DNA from: Noviluteimonas sp052115395
GTDB taxonomy: Bacteria > Pseudomonadota > Gammaproteobacteria > Xanthomonadales > Xanthomonadaceae
Reading direction: 5' to 3' (one strand)
Assembly: GCA_052115395.1 (NCBI GenBank)
Contig: JBFRGO010000001.1
DNA: 64,000 nucleotides
Shown piece by piece: positions 55,857 through 62,533 of this stretch (the first letter of the stretch is position 1; each line of letters begins with the position of its first letter). The notes under the pieces were generated by a model. It was not told the origin of the DNA. It searched no databases and saw only the letters and a list, made by a program, of their open reading frames with translations. Both the position numbers and the translations under genes were made by a program.

Positions 55857-56485
55857 GCGCGCCGATGTTTTCCATCGACGTCGACCTGGTGCGCGGCGCG
55901 TTCAAGCGCAACGTGCGATTCGAAAGTACGCGGCGCGTGATCGCGCTCGTCGGTCGTTCCGGCGCGGGGAAGACGTCGTTGCTCCACGCGATCGCGGGGC
56001 TTGTGCGGCCCGCACGCGGCCGCATCGCGATCGGTGGACGATGCCTGTTCGATTCGTCGACGCGCGTGGACGAGCCGGCGCATCACCGTCGCATCGGCTA
56101 TGTCTTCCAGGATGCGCGCCTGTTTCCGCACCTGGATGTCCGCGAAAACCTGCGCTTCGGCGCGCCGCGCGGACGCGGCGGCGAAATGCGCTTCGTGTTC
56201 GACCACATCGTCGAACTGCTGGGCATCGGAGACTTGCTCGGACGCCACATTGACGGCCTCTCCGGCGGCGAGGCGCAACGCGTGGCCATCGGCCGCGCGC
56301 TGCTCTCGCAACCCGAATTGCTGCTCCTCGACGAGCCACTGTCGATGCTCGACCCCGAACGCAAAGACGAGTTGTTGCCGTGGCTGCAGCGGCTACGCGA
56401 CGAAGTCGCGTTGCCGATGGTGTGGGTCAGTCATTCGCAGGAGGACACGGCGCGGTTGGCCGATGCGGTGCATCGGCTCGAGTGA
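55853..56485 (+). CDS. modC: Molybdate ABC transporter ATPase ModC, short form without TOBE domain
   Basis: The 210-residue ATPase has Walker A GRSGAGKTS, the Q-loop FQDARLFPH, signature LSGGEAQRVAIGRALL, Walker B LLLLDEPLSMLD and the H-loop VWVSHSQEDT. Full-length ModC is about 350 residues with a C-terminal TOBE domain that binds molybdate; it is absent here because the gene stops after the ATPase core. The frame ends four bases before the convergent exoprotein gene. The lesion could be ancestral, since the ATPase core looks intact. Confidence 0.88.
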   Translation: MSAPMFSIDVDLVRGAFKRNVRFESTRRVIALVGRSGAGKTSLLHAIAGLVRPARGRIAIGGRCLFDSSTRVDEPAHHRRIGYVFQDARLFPHLDVRENLRFGAPRGRGGEMRFVFDHIVELLGIGDLLGRHIDGLSGGEAQRVAIGRALLSQPELLLLDEPLSMLDPERKDELLPWLQRLRDEVALPMVWVSHSQEDTARLADAVHRLE

Positions 56486-56489
56486 AAAG

Positions 56490-59195
56490 TCATGGAGTGA
56501 ACTCCAGGGTGAAGTGAGTGATCTCCGCTTGTTTGACGTTCTGGCCGTCCTGGCTCATGTCGGCATCGAGCCGCCAGACGCCATTCACCGGAACACCGGA
56601 AGCATCGATTGTCGTCATTTCGGCAGAGCCGTATAGCGGGCAAAGAATCGTGAAGCGCGTGCCGTCCGGCGCGTTCAACGTGCAGTTCACGCGATAGGTT
56701 TGCTTGCCGTTGCGGAAGAAGTTGGACCGCCACACGCCCACCCGCAGGTTCGCCGGGCCATTTCCGGAACGGTTCGAAATGGTGAGGGGGATCTGCGTGA
56801 CGCCCACCCCGTTGACGTTGAACGTTCCCGTGACGCGATAGCGCGCTTCCTTGTCGGAGAAGATTGTTTCGATGTCACCGACGCCGCCATTGACGTCCCT
56901 GGGCGTCACGGAGAACCCGATGTGCTTGCCCTGGTAGGCCGCTGCCACGACATAGGTCTTGGAAGTTGCGCCGGGAATCGCGGTCTTGTTGACCGTGCCC
57001 AACACGTCGTCTGCGACGTACCACTGGTAACTGTGCGTTCCCTGGGCGTCGTTCTCGGCGTCGGCATAGGTCCAGATCGCCTCGAGCGTCTGGTCCCTGT
57101 CGACCGCACCGGAGATGCTGAGTTGCGTCGCGGTTGGCGCGACGTTGCCGGTCGGCACGGCAGTCGCGGTGACCGTCGTCACTGCCGGGCCTGTATTCGG
57201 CGAGCCCGTGGCACTGACTGGCGTGATGCGCACCATCAGGAACTTGCCCTTGTCGGCCACTCGAACGATAAAGGTCGCGCTGGTGGCCGTCGCGATCTGG
57301 ACCGGGTTGTCGCCGGCCGTGTTGTCCACCTGGAACCACTGGTACAGGTGCGTGCCTTCTGCATCAAGGTCCAGATCCTCATAGCCCTGCGGCACGGCCG
57401 TCAGCGTCCGGCCCACGCCGACGGTGCCATTGATCAACGGCGCAGTCATCGTCGGCGCGCGGCCATTGATCGTCACCCGCTGCTCGACCTGCCAGGCCGT
57501 GTTCGGGCTGCCCGGACGCGTGGCTTCGTTCGGCGTGCCGGTCAACGTCTTGATCTTCGTCACCCGGAACCACAATGTGCGGTTGCCCTCGTCTCCTGCG
57601 CGCAAGCGGTAGGTGCGTGAGGTCTCACCCGGGATATGCACCGGGAAGCCGAAGGTGTCGTTGATGAACCACATGTACTCGCCTGCGCTGCGGTCTTCCA
57701 GGTCGCCTTCGGCATCGTTCACGTCGTACTCGCCGGTGACGAACTGACCCGCCTCGAACGTGCCCGTGATGCGCACGTTGGTCACCGTCGGTGCCGTGCC
57801 GGGCACTGCAATTGCAGTCACCTTCGACACCGCATTGCCGGTGTTCGGCGTGCCGGTCGCACTGACCGGGGTGATGCGCACCATCAGGAACTTCGCCTGG
57901 TCGGTCGCCGCGACAACGTGGGTCGATGTAGTGGCACCACTGATCGCCACCGGGTTGGCACCCGCTGCGTTGTCGACGTGGAACCACGCGTACAGGTGCG
58001 TGCCTTGCGCATCGCCGTCGAGGTCGTCGTAACCCTGCGGCACGGCCGTCAGCGTCTGGCCCACGGCAACGGTGCCGTTGATCAGCGGCTCGGTCATCGT
58101 CGGCGCGTGGCCTTCGATCACGCCTTGGCGCGAAGCCTGCCACTGGCCGGCCGGGTTGGTCGGACGCAGGCGTTCCTTCGGCACGCCGGTCAGCGTTGCG
58201 GCCTTTTCGACGCTGAACCACACGCGGCGGTTGCTGCCGATGTCTTCAGCGCGCAGCGTGAACGTGCGACCGTTCGCGCCAGGCACGAGCACCGGGCCGC
58301 CGCCCGTCGGCGACGAGCTCACCATCCACTGGTACTGCATGTTGGCTTCGTCGATCTGATCGCCTTCGGCGTCCACCAGGTTGAACGTGCCCTCGATGAC
58401 GCCGCCCACGCGCCAGTCGCCACTGACGGTCACGTTGATGATGTTCGGCGCCGTGCCCGGCACGACTGCGGAGACCACGAAGGCTTCCTCGCCCGTTGTC
58501 GGCGCCACCGTGCTGACGGGAATGACGCCCAACACGAGATATTTGGTTTGGTCGATGGTGAATGGCGTGTACGTCGCCGAGGTCGCGTTCGCGATCGGCG
58601 TGCGCGGCGTGCCGCTGGCGTTGTCCGAGCGATACCACTGATAGAGGTGCGTGCCTTCCGGATCACCTTCGGCGTCGCTGTAGCCAGGGTGGCCGGTGAG
58701 TTGCGTGCCCACCGCGACCGTACCGGTGATCGTCGGCGTCGCCCTGGGCGCGGTATTGTTCGCGATTGCCGTGCTCGTGCTGCCCGTGCCGCTCGCAGGA
58801 TCGGTGATCGCCGAATCCGTCGTCGCGATCGCCTCGACGGAAAGCGTCAAACCGCGGTCGGCTTCGACCACGGTGTAGGTATTGGTGCTGGCGATTTCGG
58901 TGCCGGCTCGCAACCATCGGTAACTGGTCGCGGTGATCGTGTCGCCGTCGGGGTCGGTCGTACTCGCGGTCGCGCGCAGCGCGTCGCCGACGATGGGCGC
59001 TTCACCCGGCCGTGTCGTGTTCTCGACGGCGACCGTGACCACCGGCGCACGGCCGATCACCGTCTGCGTGATCGCGTCCACCTGCACCAGGCGTGGCGCC
59101 ACCGATTGCGCGGAGGCGACCGACAGCAAGGCGACGATGAACAAGCCCGCGAGCAGCGAGCGAGACCACTTGAACGAGCGGGATGAAGTCGCCAT
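56490..59195 (-). CDS. ZirU-like secreted protein with Ig-like repeats
   Basis: The 901-residue protein has a signal peptide (to about residue 30, SVASAQ). An N-terminal module (45-147, IGRAPVV then DPDGDTI) resembles that of the small exoprotein next door. Ig-like modules of two alternating types follow at about 150-247, 248-345, 366-465, 468-562, 578-680 and 685-782, marked by VGQTLTAVPQGY and GTHLYQWF or by YQWMVSS-type strands. A C-terminal jelly-roll-like domain (785-901) ends TLEFTP. Order and domain type suggest a ZirU-like exoprotein exported with help of the inverse autotransporter; that assignment is inference. Confidence 0.78.
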   Translation of the reverse strand: MATSSRSFKWSRSLLAGLFIVALLSVASAQSVAPRLVQVDAITQTVIGRAPVVTVAVENTTRPGEAPIVGDALRATASTTDPDGDTITATSYRWLRAGTEIASTNTYTVVEADRGLTLSVEAIATTDSAITDPASGTGSTSTAIANNTAPRATPTITGTVAVGTQLTGHPGYSDAEGDPEGTHLYQWYRSDNASGTPRTPIANATSATYTPFTIDQTKYLVLGVIPVSTVAPTTGEEAFVVSAVVPGTAPNIINVTVSGDWRVGGVIEGTFNLVDAEGDQIDEANMQYQWMVSSSPTGGGPVLVPGANGRTFTLRAEDIGSNRRVWFSVEKAATLTGVPKERLRPTNPAGQWQASRQGVIEGHAPTMTEPLINGTVAVGQTLTAVPQGYDDLDGDAQGTHLYAWFHVDNAAGANPVAISGATTSTHVVAATDQAKFLMVRITPVSATGTPNTGNAVSKVTAIAVPGTAPTVTNVRITGTFEAGQFVTGEYDVNDAEGDLEDRSAGEYMWFINDTFGFPVHIPGETSRTYRLRAGDEGNRTLWFRVTKIKTLTGTPNEATRPGSPNTAWQVEQRVTINGRAPTMTAPLINGTVGVGRTLTAVPQGYEDLDLDAEGTHLYQWFQVDNTAGDNPVQIATATSATFIVRVADKGKFLMVRITPVSATGSPNTGPAVTTVTATAVPTGNVAPTATQLSISGAVDRDQTLEAIWTYADAENDAQGTHSYQWYVADDVLGTVNKTAIPGATSKTYVVAAAYQGKHIGFSVTPRDVNGGVGDIETIFSDKEARYRVTGTFNVNGVGVTQIPLTISNRSGNGPANLRVGVWRSNFFRNGKQTYRVNCTLNAPDGTRFTILCPLYGSAEMTTIDASGVPVNGVWRLDADMSQDGQNVKQAEITHFTLEFTP

Positions 59196-59270
59196 GCGCA
59201 CAACCTTTTGTTCGATTGAGTAGAAAACTGCGAAACGCGACGCGGGCCTGACATGCAGGCCCGGTTGCGT

Positions 59271-59299
59271 GCCGGGCGCGGAGGATCTCCACGCCCGGC
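59271..59299 (-). terminator. Hairpin between the ZirS-like and ZirU-like genes
   Basis: Arms of 13 bases (gccgggcgcggag / ctccacgcccggc, one G-U pair) with a GAT loop lie after the ZirS-like stop. The stem sequence is almost the same as that of the hairpin at 60425-60455. There is no strong T-run, so it may attenuate rather than fully block readthrough into the ZirU-like gene. Confidence 0.6.
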
Positions 59300-59343
59300 G
59301 TTGTTGCATCGACGCGCCGGAAACCGACGCGCCGTTTGCGGCC

Positions 59344-60099
59344 TTACGGCTGGCTTGCGACGACCTTGATCTTCCGCTTCTGATCGCCCTTGACCGGCGT
59401 GTACGTCGTACCCGTGGCACCGGAGATATCGGTGTACGTGGCCGAGCCCGAGGCCGTTTCGATCTGCCACTGGTAGGTGATGCCGGCGCCGCAGCTCGAG
59501 ACGCAGGTCGGGGTCGCGGTGAGCACCGTGCCCACAAGCGGGTTGCCGGTCGGCGTGACCGCAACCGAGAGCAGCGCGTTCGGATCGGCCGGGTTGATTT
59601 CGCCGCCGTCGCCGGGGCCGCCACCGCCGCCGTTGCCACCGCTGCCGTCCGCACCGACGTTGGCCGCGATCGTCAGCACGCCCTGGTAGGGATCGGTGAC
59701 GCCCGGATCGGTGTGCGGGATCAGGGTGTAGGTGATGACCTTGCCGGCGTCGGAGGCCTGCACGGTGTAGGTCGGGCTGCCCGCTGCACCGACATTCGCG
59801 CCGTCGACGGTCCACTGGATGGTCGCGTTGGTGGCGGCCGTATCGATCGTGTCGCTGTCGGGGTCGGTCACGGTGAAGTTCGCGGTGAGCAAGTCACCGG
59901 CGAGGATCTGGCCACCGGCGCCCGAGCCCGTCGCGGTGATCGTCGCCGTGGCGACGACCGGCGCGCGACCCTTGACCGAATCGGTCTCCGGCGAAGTGAC
60001 GACGGTCTGCGCGAATGCCAGGCCCGACAACGACAGGCCGAGGAAGGTCGCGAGCAGCGTCCTGCGCAGCGTGTTGTTGGAAGTTTTGTTGCGTTGCAT
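59344..60099 (-). CDS. ZirS-like small secreted protein, two Ig-like modules
   Basis: The 251-residue protein has a signal peptide (about residues 1-31, GLSLSGLAFA), an N-terminal module (about 40-148, VKGRAPVVATAT, TDPDSDTID), a glycine-rich hinge (about 149-168) and a C-terminal Ig-like module (about 175-251) with TYQWQIETASGSATY and GDQKRKIKV. The C-terminal module closely resembles that of the neighbouring inverse autotransporter. A GGAGAT site precedes the ATG. By gene order it corresponds to zirS; function is not shown by sequence. Confidence 0.78.
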   Translation of the reverse strand: MQRNKTSNNTLRRTLLATFLGLSLSGLAFAQTVVTSPETDSVKGRAPVVATATITATGSGAGGQILAGDLLTANFTVTDPDSDTIDTAATNATIQWTVDGANVGAAGSPTYTVQASDAGKVITYTLIPHTDPGVTDPYQGVLTIAANVGADGSGGNGGGGGPGDGGEINPADPNALLSVAVTPTGNPLVGTVLTATPTCVSSCGAGITYQWQIETASGSATYTDISGATGTTYTPVKGDQKRKIKVVASQP

Positions 60100-60205
60100 C
60101 AGGGGGATCTCCGGTTGGAAGATTGCGGGGCTTGCAAAGAACGCGCTTGCAGAACAAGCGCAGGAATGGATTGGGGTTCCAGGACAAACTCGATGCGGAG
60201 CAGCA

Positions 60206-60320
60206 GATGCGTCTCCCCATGACGCGCATCGAAGTGGCGCGCATTGTTCGTGGCGCGCGCGAAGCACGACAGAAGCAAATGCCTCTTTGACCTTCAGGAA
60301 AACTCTGCGAGGGGGAGGAA
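60206..60320 (-). promoter_or_regulatory. Duplicated 5' leader of the ZirS-like gene
   Basis: This ~115-base stretch matches the leader of the inverse autotransporter gene at 62363-62475. Both contain an identical 18-base core (plus strand aagtggcgcgcattgttc) at equivalent positions, flanked by partly conserved sequence (gacgcgcatc, cgaca, ggaaa, tctgcg). It lies about 110-220 bases before the ZirS-like ATG. Shared promoter and 5'-UTR function is the simplest reading. Confidence 0.6.
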
Positions 60321-60395
60321 GCGGCGCGACCCCGATGTACTTGCCCTGATATGCGTCCGCCACGACATATGTCGCAGGAGCACATCCGGTTGCGA
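60310..60395 (-). pseudogene. Remnant of an exoprotein Ig-like module
   Basis: On the minus strand one frame reads ATYVVADAYQGKYIGV, matching KTYVVAAAYQGKHIGF near residue 748 of the ZirU-like protein and KTYVVPAAYEGKHLGF in the partial exoprotein. Downstream the match stops abruptly and runs into the leader of the ZirS-like gene. No start codon or full domain remains. This is most of what the 401-base gap between the ZirS-like and autotransporter genes holds, besides the leader and a terminator. Confidence 0.7.
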
Positions 60396-60424
60396 GATCA
60401 GAGACTCACGACCCATCCCCGATT

Positions 60425-60455
60425 GCCGGGCGTGGACCCTGCGTCCACGCCCGGC
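60425..60455 (-). terminator. Hairpin downstream of the inverse autotransporter gene
   Basis: Perfect 13-base arms (gccgggcgtggac / gtccacgcccggc) with a five-base loop lie 46 bases after the stop of the inverse autotransporter gene. No T-run follows, but the strong stem is nearly identical to the one after the ZirS-like gene, so both probably end or attenuate transcripts of this locus. Confidence 0.65.
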
Positions 60456-60500
60456 GCCCCACGCGCGCACCTGGTAGGGCAGGTACGCCCGGGGAGTCGG

Positions 60501-62360
60501 TCAGGGCTTGGTGACGAGCACGCGGATGCGACGCTTCTGATCGCCGCCCTGCACGGTGTACGTCGCGCCGGTGGCGCCGCCGATGTCGACGTAGGTGCGC
60601 GAACCCACCGCACTTTCGATCTGCCACTGATAGGTCAGCGTGGTCGGGCACTTGCCGTCGCCGTTGCACGTCACCGATGCGTTGAGCACCGAGCCCACCA
60701 TCGGCGATCCGGCCAACGGGCCACCGTTGAAGTGCACTTCCACGCCCGTGGGCGCGTTGCCGGTGCCCGGATCGTTCGGATCCAGCGGGTTGTTGCCGTT
60801 ATCGACTTCGGTCTTGTCGTCGATGCCGTCGGCGTCGGTGTCCGGGTTGTTCGGATCCGTGCCGTGGTGTTCTTCCTGCTCGTTGGACAGGCCGTCGCTA
60901 TCGGGATCGATGTCGATCACGTCGATGATGAATTGCTTGTGCGCGATGCGACCGCGGTCGACGACGGTGACGGTCACTTCGAAGCGGTTGTCCTTCGCCA
61001 GTTCGGCGGAGGTCATCTTCGTCGGATCCAGTCGCAGTTCGTTGCCCACGAGCGTGAACAGCGCCGCATCCGGACCGGTGAGGGTGAAGGAATACGGATC
61101 GCGCGCACCGGTCACCTGCAGCGTGTAGCTGTAGATCGCATCGGACATCACGGTGTCGTTGACCACCGCGGGGCCGACGAACGCGAGCGGAATGACCTTC
61201 TCGCGGATCTCGGTGACGATCTTGTCTTCGCGTTCGACGAAGTCGGTCGCGCGCTGGCGGATGTCGTTGCGCTGGGCGACGTTCTTCCGCGCCTTCTGCG
61301 CACCCAGCGTCTCGTTGAGCTGGTACTTGAAGTTGAAGGACAGGCGCGTATCGCGCGTGCCGGTGCCCATCGCGCTGTCGTGCTCGAGCGCGATGTCGAA
61401 CAGCGGCACCGGCGAATAGCTGATCTTGCTCGTCAGCACGAAGGGGTTCTTGTACGTCTGGCCGCTGGCGAAGACGTCGACCTGGTCGCCCTTCCAGCGC
61501 GTGCCCTTGATCGTGAGATCCAGGCCGGGCGCCTTGAGCGGGCTCCACGTCATGCCCAGGTCGTAACCGCTGGCCGCGCGTTCTTCGAAGTCGGGCCGGT
61601 CGTCGATCGTTTTCCACGAATCGGAGGCCGGCGCATAGGTATTGGCGAAGTAGCGCAGCGTCGGCGTCGCGGCCTCGACACCGAGGCCGACGCGATGCGC
61701 GCCGTTGTCGAAGTCGTGGTCGTAGAAGACGTTGGCGCCGAACAACCAGGCATCTTCCGGCGCGATCCAGCGATAGACCAGGCCGACGTTCGCGGTGGCG
61801 CGTTCGCCCTCGTTGTGCACGCCGAACTGCGTGAGCAGGTAGTGGTGCTTGTCTTCGCCGCCGACGATCGTGCCGATCGTGCGCAGGTCGACGTCGATGC
61901 CGCCTTCCGTGCCGAAGGTCAGGCCGCCCTCGATGCGCTGGAGGAAGGAATGCTCCGATTGCTTGAGCGCGCCGATGCCGGAGGCGACCGCGGCGTTCGC
62001 CACGTCGGCCTTGAACTGGTCGGTCGCACTGGTGCTGCTGGCGCTGGTGTTGTTGGCCGATGTACTGGCGGCCGATTGCGCCGCGGCGATCAGCTTGCCG
62101 GTCAGCGCGTCGGTGGTTTCCTTCGCCTGGTTCGGGCCGGGCGACGCGCCGCCGCCGATGTCGGGCAGGTTGGCCTGCGCCTTCTTCGTCTGCGTGCGTG
62201 TCTTGGCCTCGACCGTGGCCGCATCATTGGCGGCCTGCGCACTCTGCTTCTTGTCCTCGGTGGCGAGCGCCACCGGACTGCCGAACGAGAACATGAGTGT
62301 CATGGCGATCGATTTCGCCAGGCGGTTGGAGCGGTGTTGCTTGAGCAATTGCGCAGCCAT
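60501..62360 (-). CDS. ZirT-like inverse autotransporter (intimin/invasin beta-barrel)
   Basis: The 619-residue protein has a signal peptide (to about residue 33), a low-complexity Ala/Ser/Thr/Lys region, and an intimin/invasin-type barrel at about 140-350 with TQFGVHNEGERATANVGLVY, WLFGANVFYDHDFD, HRVGLGVEA, FANTYAPASDSWK, ERAASGYDLGM and SYSPVPLFDIALEHD. A linker helix (355-388) plugs the barrel in this family. A short cadherin-like segment (395-483), Asp-rich thrombospondin type 3-like calcium repeats (484-533, DSDGLSNEQEEHHGTDPNNP) and a C-terminal Ig-like module (538-619) form a small passenger. It probably inserts in the outer membrane through BAM. Confidence 0.9.
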   Translation of the reverse strand: MAAQLLKQHRSNRLAKSIAMTLMFSFGSPVALATEDKKQSAQAANDAATVEAKTRTQTKKAQANLPDIGGGASPGPNQAKETTDALTGKLIAAAQSAASTSANNTSASSTSATDQFKADVANAAVASGIGALKQSEHSFLQRIEGGLTFGTEGGIDVDLRTIGTIVGGEDKHHYLLTQFGVHNEGERATANVGLVYRWIAPEDAWLFGANVFYDHDFDNGAHRVGLGVEAATPTLRYFANTYAPASDSWKTIDDRPDFEERAASGYDLGMTWSPLKAPGLDLTIKGTRWKGDQVDVFASGQTYKNPFVLTSKISYSPVPLFDIALEHDSAMGTGTRDTRLSFNFKYQLNETLGAQKARKNVAQRNDIRQRATDFVEREDKIVTEIREKVIPLAFVGPAVVNDTVMSDAIYSYTLQVTGARDPYSFTLTGPDAALFTLVGNELRLDPTKMTSAELAKDNRFEVTVTVVDRGRIAHKQFIIDVIDIDPDSDGLSNEQEEHHGTDPNNPDTDADGIDDKTEVDNGNNPLDPNDPGTGNAPTGVEVHFNGGPLAGSPMVGSVLNASVTCNGDGKCPTTLTYQWQIESAVGSRTYVDIGGATGATYTVQGGDQKRRIRVLVTKP

Positions 62361-62362
62361 CG

Positions 62363-62475
62363 GATGCGCCCCCTACGACGGTCATCAAAGTGGCGCGCAT
62401 TGTTCTGGTCTGGCGCCGCGCTCGACAGGGGAAGATGTCGGTTCGAACTGCGGGAAAGGTCTGCGTGGGGTTTGG
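62363..62475 (-). promoter_or_regulatory. Duplicated 5' leader of the inverse autotransporter gene
   Basis: This leader ends two bases before the ATG of the autotransporter gene and is the counterpart of 60206-60320. The 18-base core aagtggcgcgcattgttc (plus strand) is identical and the flanks are similar. It follows the terminator at 62482-62508, so the autotransporter gene probably has its own promoter here. Confidence 0.6.
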
Positions 62476-62481
62476 GGTGCG

Positions 62482-62508
62482 AAAAAAAACCCCCCGAAAT
62501 TCGGGGGG
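62482..62508 (-). terminator. Intrinsic terminator of the partial exoprotein gene
   Basis: On the minus strand a CCCCCC/GGGGGG stem with GAA-A-TTC centre is followed directly by eight T, a textbook rho-independent terminator. It lies 26 bases after the stop of the exoprotein gene at 62534 and separates it from the autotransporter transcript. Confidence 0.92.
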
Positions 62509-62533
62509 CCGTGAAGTGGATATCAACCGAATC

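Noticed and set aside
60100..60500. The 401-base gap as a complete small gene
   Set aside because: No frame with a good start, ribosome-binding site and domain is present; the recognisable coding similarity is only a short module remnant.
62363..62475. A Zur-type zinc operator in the duplicated leader, as the Zir name might suggest
   Set aside because: No AT-rich palindrome of the Zur type is visible in either copy; regulation by zinc cannot be supported from this sequence.
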